Source of the DNA: CAVYUC01 sp963783085
GTDB taxonomy: Bacteria > Bacteroidota > Bacteroidia > Bacteroidales > Prolixibacteraceae
DNA length: 64,000 nt
Direction of reading: 5' to 3'
NCBI GenBank assembly: GCA_963783085.1
Contig: CAWAMJ010000006.1
Location: 248,001 to 312,000, forward strand
A program made the position numbers and the translations under genes. The notes below the pieces were generated by a model that searched no databases, was not told where the DNA came from, and worked only from the letters and a program-made list of their open reading frames with translations. Positions within the stretch are counted from its first letter, which is position 1, and each line of letters opens with the position of its first letter. This document shows, piece after piece, positions 17,866 through 27,000 of this stretch.

Positions 17866-18609
17866 GTGGGAAAAAACAAACTGTCCAAATTCGCAGAAAT
17901 GGAGTCGTTCGACCATGTGTTACAGGCTCCGTTTAACAAAATTCAAAACAATGATTTTTATCTGAAAGGCAAATGGGCCGCATCGTTTTTTAAAAATGAA
18001 AATCCGCTAATTCTTGAATTAGGATGCGGCAAAGGCGAATACACTGTGGCGATGGCCGAAAAAAATCCGGATAAAAATTTCATAGGTATCGATATTAAAG
18101 GCGCCCGTATGTGGAAAGGTGCTAAAGAAGCACAGGAAAAAGTATTGAAGAATGTCGCTTTTTTGCGCACCAACATCGAAATCATCCCGCAGTTTTTTGG
18201 TGAAAATGAAATTTCGGAAATCTGGCTTACATTTCCTGATCCGCAGATGAAAAAAACACGAAAGCGGCTCACTTCCACCACGTTTTTGAATAAATACAAA
18301 ATTCTCCTGAAAAACGACGGGATCATCCACCTGAAAACTGATAGTAGTTTTCAGTTTACCTACACACACGAACTGGTTCATTTAAACAATTTTGAAGTTT
18401 TGGCCGAAACGGATAATTTGTATGAATCAAAACTGCTGAATGAAACGCTGCAGATTAAAACTTTTTACGAAAAGCAGTGGCTAAATCGTGGAATCACAAT
18501 AAAATACATTGCTTTCCGGTTGAACGAAACAGAATTTAAAGAGCCCGTAATTGAAATTGAAAAAGATGAATACCGCAGTTTTGGGCGAAGTGCAAAAGAC
18601 GTGCATTAG
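17866..18609 (+). CDS. trmB: tRNA (guanine-N7)-methyltransferase
   Basis: The 247-aa protein begins at a GTG (17866), giving MGKNKLSKFAEMESF, which matches the conserved start of Bacteroidota TrmB. The SAM-binding motif LELGCGKGEYTVAMA, the FIGIDIKGARMWKGA strand and the catalytic TFPDPQMKKTRKRLTS are all present. It makes m7G46 in the tRNA variable loop using SAM. It is 36 bp downstream of gldH and possibly cotranscribed with it. Confidence 0.93.
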   Translation: MGKNKLSKFAEMESFDHVLQAPFNKIQNNDFYLKGKWAASFFKNENPLILELGCGKGEYTVAMAEKNPDKNFIGIDIKGARMWKGAKEAQEKVLKNVAFLRTNIEIIPQFFGENEISEIWLTFPDPQMKKTRKRLTSTTFLNKYKILLKNDGIIHLKTDSSFQFTYTHELVHLNNFEVLAETDNLYESKLLNETLQIKTFYEKQWLNRGITIKYIAFRLNETEFKEPVIEIEKDEYRSFGRSAKDVH

Positions 18610-18720
18610 AGAAAATTGGGAGTAGTTCGTAATTAGTAGTTATTCGTGCAATTTCATTAAGTTACAAAAATGAATCTTTTGTCGTGCTTCTGATATCTAA
18701 AAGCCTAAAACATCTGATAA

Positions 18721-19050
18721 ATGAGTGACTTTTTCCAACGGGTTTATGAAGTAGTCAAACAAATTCCGCCGGGACGGGTAACTTCCTATGGCGCAATCGC
18801 AAAATATCTGGGAACCACCGGCTCGGCACGGATGGTGGGCTGGGCCATGAATGCCGCACACAGTCACAGCGAATATGTGCCCGCTCATCGTGTGGTTAAC
18901 CGCAACGGATTGCTCACCGGCAAGCACCATTTTGATGCACCCAATGCCATGAAAGAACTCCTCGAAAACGAAGGCATCAAAGTAAAAGGCGATCAAATCA
19001 TCAACTTTAAAAAGCTTTTTTGGGATCCGACAGAAGAACTGGGGATGTAG
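18721..19050 (+). CDS. alkyltransferase-like (ATL) protein of the MGMT family
   Basis: The 109-aa product is the DNA-binding domain of the O6-alkylguanine-DNA alkyltransferase family: VKQIPPGRVTSYGAIAKYLG, GWAMNAAHS and VPAHRVVNRNG. The catalytic PCHR is PAHR here, so the alkyl-acceptor cysteine is absent. ATL proteins bind O6-alkylguanine and pass the lesion to nucleotide excision repair. It is convergent with the P450 gene, from which it is separated by only 35 bp. Confidence 0.9.
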   Translation: MSDFFQRVYEVVKQIPPGRVTSYGAIAKYLGTTGSARMVGWAMNAAHSHSEYVPAHRVVNRNGLLTGKHHFDAPNAMKELLENEGIKVKGDQIINFKKLFWDPTEELGM

Positions 19051-19085
19051 CCAAATCATCTCACTCATAAGATGGTTCAACGAAT

Positions 19086-20309
19086 TCATTCGTTTCTGAC
19101 AATGTTGCTGATAACAAACCGGCTGTGGGGAATAGCCGGAATTCGTGACATGTTTATTTTCAGATTTTGTTGGGGTACTTCATACGTCATATTATTTACC
19201 AACAGTGAAAGCGATAGTTCCATAATCCGGATGGTCATCCATTCTCCGGCGCAGCGGTGGTTGTGGTTGTGATCGCCGCCGCCCTGCGGAACCAGTTCCC
19301 AGGCAGATACATCGCGCCCCCTGAAACGTTCGGGTTGAAATTCCTCCGGGTTTTCCCACAAATGCGGGTCGTGATTGGTGGCGTACAAATCGAGCAGCAC
19401 CCGCCGGCTTTCAGGAAAATGAATATTTTGCCAGGTAAAATCCTCTTTTGTTATGGCGGCAACAAACGGGAAAAACGGATACAATCGCCGGACTTCCTGC
19501 ACAAAAAAATGAATAAATTCACCATCACTATCACTTATTTGCCGGCGATATTCGGGGTGGTCGTAAAGTGCAAGCGCTTCAAAAACAACATAACGTGCAA
19601 TGGCTACAATCGGGCGTAGCAAATTGAGGATTTCCACTGCTACGGTGTGCGTATCCAGCAGGTTTTTATCCAAATCGCGATGAAAGCAAAACCGGTGAAA
19701 AATGGAATCCTCTGAAATCTCCTGACCTTGTTTTCGTGTGCTTTCTATCAGCTTACCTATCCACTCCTCGGTCCGGTTGCGTGCAGATTTGCCTCTGTAA
19801 AAACGCATTCCAATTCCGCCCGAACCGTCGATCATTGCTGATAACTGCCGTGTTCTTTGTTCAACTTCATTTTCCGCCAAGGGAACGCCGGTCCATTCGC
19901 AAGCTGAGCGCATAAGAACTTTTTCGGCTTCATCGAACAAAACAATTTTTCCGGCTTTTTCCCATTCCGGCAACGACTGCATCCAGTACTTTTTGTAAAT
20001 CGTTTCCATGCGCTGCAGGCTTTCTTCATGCATTTCGTTCATAAAAAGCGCCTTCCGGTGTACGTGACTGCTTCCATCCAGTCCCTGCACGCCACCTTCG
20101 CCAAACAGGGTACGCTGAAACCGTTTTGGCGTGGCGCCCTTGCGCATAAACTTTTGCTGGTTGTAAAAAATCTTCGCAGCATCGGCACCTCTCATAACAA
20201 TGGTTTTTTGCAGAAATAAACGCGTGCGGTAAACATCGGCATCTTTCTCTTCAAACTTTTTGCTGAAATAACCGTATCCTTTTGTCAGAATTCCAATTGT
20301 GCTGTCCAT
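19086..20309 (-). CDS. CYP152-family fatty-acid peroxygenase (cytochrome P450)
   Basis: The 407-aa protein has a C-terminal heme-binding motif with Cys in HNHRCAGEW, preceded by LVPQGGGDH, and a FVQEVRRLYPFFPF helix. These features, a short P450 and the MSRIPAIPHSRFVISNI C terminus match the CYP152 group (the Bacillus BS-beta and Sphingomonas SP-alpha enzymes), which hydroxylate fatty acids at alpha or beta carbons using hydrogen peroxide and need no reductase. The fold starts directly at the N terminus, so it is cytosolic. Substrate and regiospecificity cannot be read from sequence. Confidence 0.88.
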   Translation of the reverse strand: MDSTIGILTKGYGYFSKKFEEKDADVYRTRLFLQKTIVMRGADAAKIFYNQQKFMRKGATPKRFQRTLFGEGGVQGLDGSSHVHRKALFMNEMHEESLQRMETIYKKYWMQSLPEWEKAGKIVLFDEAEKVLMRSACEWTGVPLAENEVEQRTRQLSAMIDGSGGIGMRFYRGKSARNRTEEWIGKLIESTRKQGQEISEDSIFHRFCFHRDLDKNLLDTHTVAVEILNLLRPIVAIARYVVFEALALYDHPEYRRQISDSDGEFIHFFVQEVRRLYPFFPFVAAITKEDFTWQNIHFPESRRVLLDLYATNHDPHLWENPEEFQPERFRGRDVSAWELVPQGGGDHNHNHRCAGEWMTIRIMELSLSLLVNNMTYEVPQQNLKINMSRIPAIPHSRFVISNIVRNE

Positions 20310-20419
20310 GGGTGTTTTATTATTAGCAACAACCGATTCGTTTGATTGGTTTTATTTTAGGACAGAATGACGGGAGAGTGGGTAGTGATTAGCCGCAGTG
20401 GGCAAAAGAAGAAAAAACA

Positions 20420-21076
20420 TCAATTTATCCTAAATCCGACGACTCCGAAAAACGAAGAAGCTTCCTCAATTCCGGAATATCCAATGAAATTCAAACCAAC
20501 AAAAATCGTTTTCGTAATGTCTTTTTCGAATCCAAAAGCGAGTCCTATATCCATTTTTTTTGCATTACTGACACGCAAATAGTAATTGTAGATCTCAACT
20601 TCATCAAATTCTTTATAAAAACTGGTGGTAACCTGTTCGAATGAATTATAGCTGATTCCAGGTCCAAACCTAAACCTGAAAGTTTCCTGTCCAAAAGGAT
20701 ATAAAAACAGGAATCCGCCAACCGAGGAGATATTGCCTGCTCGGACAGTACTGATATTGGAATTAATTAATGTTGCCTCAAATTTGTCAATGTTGGTGGG
20801 CGAATATTCCAGTGCTTGATACCGGGAGGCATTACCCCCTTTTTTCTGCATTTGAACAATTGCTGAAACTGAAAACCATTTTTTCAGCACTATTTCTGCT
20901 TCATTTTGCAATGACAGTCCATTAAAATCCCTGGTATTAAAGATACCGACGCCGGCTTTAAATTTAAATTTCTTATTGAAATCTTCCGTTTCGCCTTCCT
21001 GTGCAAACAACATTTGATGGGATAAAATCAATACGATTAAAACTGCGGATTTTTTTACCAATGCGAATATGTTCAT
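20420..21076 (-). CDS. outer-membrane beta-barrel protein, uncharacterised
   Basis: With the ATG at 21076 (MNIFALVKKSAVL) the product is 218 aa; a longer start at 21106 would overlap the upstream gene. A signal peptide (about 1-27, ending in MLFAQ) precedes alternating hydrophobic strands with GVGIF, FRFRFGPGISYNSF and a C-terminal VVGFRIN, typical of small Bacteroidota barrel proteins. It starts 1 bp after the stop of the upstream lipoprotein gene, so they form an operon. Function unknown. Confidence 0.7.
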   Translation of the reverse strand: MNIFALVKKSAVLIVLILSHQMLFAQEGETEDFNKKFKFKAGVGIFNTRDFNGLSLQNEAEIVLKKWFSVSAIVQMQKKGGNASRYQALEYSPTNIDKFEATLINSNISTVRAGNISSVGGFLFLYPFGQETFRFRFGPGISYNSFEQVTTSFYKEFDEVEIYNYYLRVSNAKKMDIGLAFGFEKDITKTIFVGLNFIGYSGIEEASSFFGVVGFRIN

Positions 21077-21077
21077 C

Positions 21078-21593
21078 TTATTTTTGAATGAAGTCGGCAT
21101 TTTCATAATCTTCTTCGGTTACTTCGTAAATGAAGCGGTATTCTCTTCGGTTTCTCTTTTCCCTGGTATAATTATTTTCAATATCGAGAATAGCGATTGA
21201 ACAGGCGCCCAAATAAAAAATACTGTCGCAGAATTGGGAGCTTACTTTCTTGTCGTCGAAAAAGATATTTACAGAATCGATGTACCACTGGATGAAAATT
21301 CCTTCAGGATCAGTGGCCTGAAATCCTCTCGTTGCCTGAAAAGCAGTGTATTTTGAATTAGCCGGGATTAAAATGGTTTCAGGATTTACTTTCTCCAACT
21401 TTCTAATGGTGTCCTGATTGTAATCGAAAGCATTTCTTGCGAATCCTTCAATTCTTATGTTGTGCTCCGTTTGGTTTTCAACCACAAATTCATCGACGAA
21501 TGTGCGATCGCAACCCATAAGCAAAATCAGAAATACAAAAGATTTCAGGTGTTTTGTAAGTAAAGCAAGTGAATCTGGTTGTAGTTTATTCAA
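21078..21593 (-). CDS. predicted lipoprotein, uncharacterised
   Basis: The 171-aa protein has a basic N terminus and a lipoprotein signal ending FVFLILLMGC (Cys at about residue 28). The mature part includes ENQTEHNIRIEGFARNAFD and a FYLGACSIAILD segment, with a charged C terminus. No family is recognised. It is immediately followed by the beta-barrel gene, so the two products may act together in the envelope. Confidence 0.65.
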   Translation of the reverse strand: MNKLQPDSLALLTKHLKSFVFLILLMGCDRTFVDEFVVENQTEHNIRIEGFARNAFDYNQDTIRKLEKVNPETILIPANSKYTAFQATRGFQATDPEGIFIQWYIDSVNIFFDDKKVSSQFCDSIFYLGACSIAILDIENNYTREKRNRREYRFIYEVTEEDYENADFIQK

Positions 21594-21679
21594 AACGATT
21601 TTGGTTATTGATTTTTAATGAAGGCAAAATAGTAAAAGTTTATTTAGAAAATAAAACTGCATGGATTTAATTTCAACCA

Positions 21680-21712
21680 TTGGTTACCTTTCCTGTTATA
21701 TTCATAGTTTTG
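21680..21712 (+). promoter_or_regulatory. candidate promoter for mrp
   Basis: TTG at 21680 and TAGTTTTG at 21705-21712 (TAnnTTTG) are about 21-22 bp apart, close to the Bacteroidota pattern. The box ends 18 bp before the ATG at 21731, which supports that ATG as the original start. Confidence 0.55.
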
Positions 21713-21730
21713 CAAATTAAAAAAAACATT

Positions 21731-22847
21731 ATGGCAGATATTCCCAAAAAATTAATAGTTCCCAAAGAACGTAACCGACGCACTGCGCGAAGTAAAATAC
21801 CCGGAAACCGGCGAAGATATTGTTTCGCTCGATATGCCGCAGGAAATTCGGATTGCAGGACAGCGGGTGAGTTTTTCGCTGGTTTTTCAACGCAGCAACG
21901 ATCCTCACATCGAACAAATCGTTCTTGAATCGGAAAAGGCGATTAAAAAACATTTGGGTGAGCAGGTGGAAATTGAAGACAATATTTCGGTGAAGTTTAT
22001 TCACGATATGGAACGTCCGGTGCTGCCCGAGGTGAAAAACATCATTGCTGTAGCGTCCGGAAAAGGAGGGGTTGGGAAATCAACCGTGGCCGTGAACCTG
22101 GCAGTGGCGCTGGCTAATTCGGGTGCTAAAGTAGGGTTGATCGATGCCGATATTTTTGGACCATCCGTTCCTAAAATGTTTGGCGCCGAAAATATCCGCC
22201 CCACCGGCGAAAAAGTCAACAACCGCGATGTAATTAACCCGGTTGAAAAATTTGGAGTGAAGTTTCTGTCCATTGGTTTTTTTGTTGAACCTGACAATGC
22301 AGTCATCTGGCGCGGGCCGATGGCTTCCAGCGCGTTGAAACAACTCATTTCGGACGCGAACTGGGGCGAACTTGATTATCTCCTTTTTGATTTACCGCCC
22401 GGAACAAGCGATATTCATCTCACTCTGGTACAGTCGGTGCCGGTGACCGGCGCGGTGATAGTAACTACGCCGCAAGACATCGCACTTGCCGATGTGGTGC
22501 GGGGTGTCAGCATGTTCCAGAGCAAATCCATCGATGTGCCGGTATTGGGTTTGGTAGAAAATATGGCCTGGTTCACCCCGGAAGAACTGCCGGAAAACAA
22601 ATACTACATTTTCGGGAAAGAAGGAGGAAAGAAAATGGCCGAAAAAACCGGGTTGAAACTGCTGGGGCAAATTCCAATTGTGCAGAGTATCCGCGAGGGC
22701 GGCGACGAAGGAAAACCTGTAGCAAGCGTTCCTGATTCGGCTACCGGACAAGCGTTTGCCGAACTGGCCAAAAGCCTGGCCCACCAGGTGCATATCCGCA
22801 ACATTCAGCGCGCGCCTACCAAAAAGGTGAAGATTACCAGGAAGTAA
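21731..22847 (+). CDS. mrp: Mrp/NBP35-type Fe-S carrier ATPase, apparent frameshift near N terminus
   Basis: The main frame from the ATG at 21834 encodes 337 aa with the deviant Walker A GKGGVGKSTVAVNLA, the LIDADIFGPSVPKMFG segment and LLFDLPPGTSDIHL, all typical of Mrp (ApbC). Mrp carries and delivers Fe-S clusters. The upstream sequence encodes the rest of the N-terminal MIP18-like domain (VTDALREVKYPETGEDIVSL), but in a different frame from the ATG at 21731 (MADIPKKLIV). Removing one A from the AAA at 21764-21766 joins them. Without correction, translation could start at 21834 and lose part of that domain. CxxC is not obvious in the C terminus, as in many Mrp proteins of this group. Confidence 0.85.
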
Positions 22848-22860
22848 ATGGATAAGAATG

Positions 22861-22930
22861 AAGGGTTAAAACCTGAAAGGTTTTCCGGCCGGTTTTTGGT
22901 TCCGTTGGCTGAAGTCAATGGCAAAGGATA
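22861..22930. repeat. two small hairpin repeats after mrp
   Basis: AAAACC-TGAAA-GGTTTT (22867-22883) is followed by CCGTTGGCT-GA-AGTCAATGG (around 22900-22925). These look like dispersed Bacteroidota intergenic units and open the repeat-filled stretch to 23950. Confidence 0.65.
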
Positions 22931-22991
22931 ATCCCAATAGTTGCAACCATTATTTTTTGCTGTCTGAGCTTACCAAAAAAACAATTAGAGA

Positions 22992-23058
22992 AATATTTCC
23001 CGCAGATTCCGCAGATACACGCAGATTTATAAATTCCTGCGAAAATCAGCGGGAGGTT
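22992..23058. repeat. repeat R1, copy a (CGCAGATT..CGCAGAT unit)
   Basis: This copy begins ATTTCCCGCAGATTCCGCAG and ends with AAAATCAGCGGGAGGT. Further copies are at 23321, 23563 and 23852. Short direct repeats of CGCAGAT lie inside the unit. Confidence 0.8.
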
Positions 23059-23086
23059 GAAATAGAATAAGAAACACTGAATAACC

Positions 23087-23220
23087 CGGCCTGACCGGAC
23101 AGGCAGGGAAAAACAAAATCAGGAAGTGGAGGAAATCCTGAAAGGATTAAATTAGAATAGCCCCGTATGAAATGCGGGGTTAAGAATGGAGCGAAAACCA
23201 GAACCCGGAAAGGGTTCAAC
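23087..23220. repeat. repeat R2, copy a (three-hairpin unit)
   Basis: The core at 23131-23220 holds three hairpins in a row: AATCC-TGAAA-GGATT, CCCCG-TATGAAATG-CGGGG and GAACCC-GGAAA-GGGTTC. The copy at 23725-23814 differs at two of 90 positions. Readable frames through it give the spurious 'MNPFRV' proteins. Confidence 0.88.
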
Positions 23221-23234
23221 ATATTTAATCGGTT

Positions 23235-23265
23235 ATGCGTCGAGCGGATTAAACCGCTTGACGCA
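23235..23265. repeat. perfect hairpin ATGCGTCgAGCGG / CCGCTtGACGCAT
   Basis: Two 5-7 bp arms separated by single unpaired bases and a 6-base ATTAAA loop make a strong cruciform. It resembles the hairpin at 9977-10004. Confidence 0.8.
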
Positions 23266-23320
23266 TTGGGGAAGAAAATAAAAAACACCGAATAACGAAT
23301 AACAGAAACAGGAAGTTAAG

Positions 23321-23390
23321 ATTTCCCGCAGATTTCGCAGATAACCGCTGATGTTTTTGATTTCTGCGAAAATCAGGGTAATCCGCTATA
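23321..23390. repeat. repeat R1, copy b
   Basis: Contains ATTTCCCGCAGATTTCGCAG, ATAACCGCTGATGTTTTTGA and a TCTGCGAAAATCAG tail, near-identical to copies c and d. It lacks the following CAGCCTGCG...GCAGGAGCGGGA part. Confidence 0.8.
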
Positions 23391-23414
23391 TTTAAAAACC
23401 GGTATTTCTTAAAT

Positions 23415-23525
23415 CCGGAGGATTTATATGTTTATAGAAAATGGTCATCTAAAAAAACATACGACTCCGGCCGGAGTCGCACCATTATATTTTGCAACAT
23501 TTCTATAAACATGCGATACCTCCGG
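23415..23525. repeat. repeat R3: 110-bp inverted repeat with central palindrome
   Basis: TGTTTATAGAAA (23429-23440) is inverted at 23500-23511, and CCGGAGG/CCTCCGG form the outer ends. In the middle is the 18-bp perfect palindrome CGACTCCGGCCGGAGTCG (23462-23479). The structure is MITE-like, but no coding sequence or clear target duplication is seen. Confidence 0.8.
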
Positions 23526-23562
23526 CATCGGTTTTTTTTAAATTTGATCACCGGCAAGACAA

Positions 23563-23657
23563 CATTCCCCATAGATTCCGCAGATAACCGCTGATGTTTT
23601 TGATTTCTGCGAAAATCAGCGCAATCCCAGCCTGCGTCTGGCAGGAGCGGGAGGTCG
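23563..23657. repeat. repeat R1, copy c
   Basis: Full-length copy: CGCAGATAACCGCTGATGTT, TTTCTGCGAAAATCAGCGCA, then CAGCCTGCGTCTGGCAGGAGCGGGA. Confidence 0.8.
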
Positions 23658-23724
23658 AAACAAATAAGAACCACCCAAAAGCCCGCTTGACCTGATAGAC
23701 AGGAAATAACAGATCAGGAATGAA

Positions 23725-23814
23725 GGAAATCCTGAAAGGATTAAATAAGAATAGCCCCGTATGAAATGCGGGGTTACGAATGGAGCGAAAACCAGAACCC
23801 GGAAAGGGTTCAAC
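23725..23814. repeat. repeat R2, copy b (three-hairpin unit)
   Basis: A 90-bp near-identical copy of 23131-23220, with T/A and A/C as the only differences I see. All three stems are preserved. Confidence 0.88.
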
Positions 23815-23851
23815 AGCTTAAAATGTGCTAACCAAAAAAAATAATTAAAGA

Positions 23852-23948
23852 AATATTTCCCGCAGATTTCGCAGATACACGCTGATGTTTTTAATTTCTG
23901 TGAACATCAGCGCAATCCCAGCCTGCGTTTGGCAGGAGCGGGAGCTTT
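23852..23948. repeat. repeat R1, copy d
   Basis: Full-length copy with CGCAGATTTCGCAGATACAC and the CAGCCTGCG tail, ending 21 bp before the -7 box of porW. It also shares AAATATTTCCCGCAGATT with copy a. Confidence 0.8.
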
Positions 23949-23976
23949 AAGCACCGAATAAAAAATGCTATTTTTG
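23946..23976 (+). promoter_or_regulatory. candidate promoter for porW
   Basis: TATTTTTG at 23969-23976 fits TAnnTTTG. TTTA at 23946-23949 sits 19 bp upstream where TTTG is expected. The -33 region lies at the end of repeat R1 copy d, so the repeat supplies part of the promoter region. Confidence 0.5.
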
Positions 23977-24041
23977 CGCCTTCCCGGAAACAAAAAATAT
24001 CATCGGGAGAAAATAACAATAATCTGCATAAAATTCAGTTA

Positions 24042-27000
24042 TTGATAGAGCAAATAAAAAAGGATCTTTTTTTGAAAAAACTGTTTTTATATTTCCTCGG
24101 TTTATCGGTGTTGGTATTGTTTTCTGTTCGTTGTTCAACGGAAAAGAATACACGAATGTCGCGCGCATATCATAACGTAACATCACAATACAACGTCTAT
24201 TTCAATGCAAACGAAAGTCTGAAGGATGGCATTGAAAACATCGAAGAAAAGGTGGAAGATGATTTCACGCGAATCCTGCCTGTTTACAAAGCCAGCGATC
24301 CTTCGGCAGCCAGGCTGGTAAAATCAGACATGGAAACGGCGATTTTAAAAGCCTCGAAGTTAATCGAAATTCATTCGATTACCGATAAACCCAAACCCAA
24401 GCGAAATCGCACCCGGAAATACGTTGAATTTGCCAGCCAGGATGAATTTAACAAGTGGGTGGATGATAGTTATTTATTGATGGGGAAAGCCTATTTCTAT
24501 CAGCATAATTTTATGGCCGCAGTCAATAATTTGTCGTTCATAACCCGTAAATATCCCGATAGCGACGCCCGTTTTGAAGCATACGTCTGGTTAATCCGCG
24601 CCTATTCCGAAATGGAGCGGTTTGTGGAAGCTGCCGAGGTGATTCAAACGGTTCAGTCGGCAACCGATTTTCCCAAAAAACTGGAACGGGATTTGGCCAT
24701 TGCCACCGCCGATTATTATATGAAGCAGCGGGATTACGATGAGGCAATCAGGTTTCTTGATATCGCCATAAAAAAAACGTTTGGGAAAAGCCGGAAAGCC
24801 CGCCTGCAGTACATCGAAGCACAATTGCTGCAGGAGACCGGCAAATCGATGCAGGCAGCGCAGGCATACATCGCCGTAACAAAAATGAATGCCGATTATA
24901 AAATGGCTTTCAATGCAAAAATTAATGCCGCAGGTGTTTTCTCGGGAGAAGGCGATGCAGAAAAAATGAAAAAAGATTTGCGAAAAATGCTGCGCGACAA
25001 GAAAAACGTGGAGTTTCGCGACCAGATTTATTTTGCGCTCGGGAACATCTTTTTCAAAGAAGGGAACCGGGATTTAGCCGTCGAAAACTATGAGAAATCG
25101 GTGGCGAACAGTTTTCAGAACCAATATCAGCGGGCGCTTTCCGCCATTACCGTTGCCGATATTTATTTCAAAGATTTGGAATACCGCAAAGCGCAGGCTT
25201 ATTACGACAGCGCTATGATTATTATCGATGAAACCTATCCGGATTATCAGCAACTGTCGGCAAAATACAGCAGTCTTTCGAACCTGATTGGCAATTTGCT
25301 GACGGTGGAACGGGAAGACAGCCTGCAAAGAGTTGCGCAAATGCCCGAAATTGAGCGCGAAAGTTTAATTGCCCGGTTAATGAAAGAGGAACAGGAGCGA
25401 CTGCGAAATGCGGAAAATATGACTCTCCAGAACCAGCAAAACAGCGGATATTATCGTTCGAACCAGTACCGTATGGGAATGGGATCGGGACAGGAAGGCG
25501 CCGGCTGGTATTTTTACAATCCGCAAACAGTATCATACGGGCGTGTGACTTTCAAACAGCGTTGGGGTCAGCGAAAACTGGAAGACGACTGGCGCCGTTC
25601 GAATAAAAGCACTATGTCGATGGATGAAATGGAAGAAATGGCTGAAGGTATAGATTCGAGCCAGATTGTAGTGCGGGTGGAAGATCCGATGAAAAAGGAA
25701 TTCTACACCCAGGATTTGCCGCTCAGCGATTCATTGATGGCAGTTTCGCATCACCGGATTGAAGAAGCACTTTACAATGCAGGTAAAATTTTTAAGTCTG
25801 AATTTTCAAACTACGAACGTTCTGCCCAGTCGTTTGAAGAACTGTTAAAACGATACCCGGAAACAGAATACCTGCTTTCGGCAATGTTCGATTTATATGA
25901 TTTGTATGAATTGATGGGCAACAATCAAAAAGCAAATTATTACCGGAATGCGATTGTCACTGATTTTCCGCAAAGCAAATACGCGCAGTACTTAGTCAAT
26001 CCGAACTTTTTTGTGGAAATGGAAGTGCGTACCGACAGCCTCAACCGGTTGTACCAGGAAACTTTCAGGAGTTATCGCGCCGGACGTTACCGCGATGTCA
26101 TTTCGCTGGCTCATAACATGAAGGAACTCAGGCCCGACAGCGTGGTGATGCCGAAAATTGATTTTATGGAAACAGTGGCACAGGGAACCCAAACCGATAT
26201 TCATAACTTTGAAGGATTGTTGAAAGGATACATTTCCAGTTATCCCAAAGCGGAACCAACATCGCTGGCCACGGAAATTCTGGCATTGATTCAGGATAGC
26301 ACGCTGGCCGATTATCAGAAGCTGGTAGACATGGGTTACATTAACGAAGAAATTCAGAATGAAGAGTTGCTCGACGCCGAAAAAATGGAGAACGACGAGT
26401 TCGGGGGAAAGTTTTCATACGATGGTGATTTACTTCATTATTTCGTGATAGCCTATCCGCGCGATGCAGATATTGATTTGAACCGGTTGAAATTCGATAT
26501 TGCCAATTATAACATCGACCATTACACCAAAATTGATTTCGATATTGAAACCGAAAACCTGAACGATAAAATTGCTTTGGCAGTGATTCGTTCGCTTACC
26601 AATAAAGAAAACGCCCTGATTTATCATCGCGCAATCATTCGCAGCGCGCCGGTTTTTCAGTCGTTGAGCGGCATGGATTATGTGAATTTTGCCATTTCTT
26701 CCGATAATTACAGGGAAATGCTTTCGGAAAAATCGATGGCCGATTACCTGAAGTTTTTTGTGAAAAATTACAGTCGTTACATTGGTTCCGATTTCAGCGA
26801 TGAAGAGCCTGAATTATCGCCGGAAGAATTAATGGCCAAAGCACGGCAGGAGGAAGAAATGCTGCGTGAAAAAGGTCAGTTTGTGGTGGTGAATGCCGGC
26901 GGTGGAACCGGAAGTATGTTTTCAGCGAATATCGATACCACCCAAAATTTTGTATTGGCAGTAAAAGATTTGGGCATGTCGCTGCGCCCGGTACTGAATG

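Noticed and set aside
18721..19050. Active O6-methylguanine methyltransferase
   Set aside because: The acceptor motif is PAHR, so the catalytic Cys is missing; called alkyltransferase-like instead.
23046..23813. Two similar open frames on the minus strand (23046-23288 and 23616-23813), both containing MNPFRVLVFAPF
   Set aside because: They lie wholly within repeat R2 and its flanks, share their sequence only because the repeat is duplicated, and have no domain or start context. Spurious frames through repeats.
22992..23948. R1 and R2 copies as a CRISPR array
   Set aside because: Repeat lengths and spacings are irregular (about 70-100 bp units with 50-200 bp between) and no cas genes are in the window.
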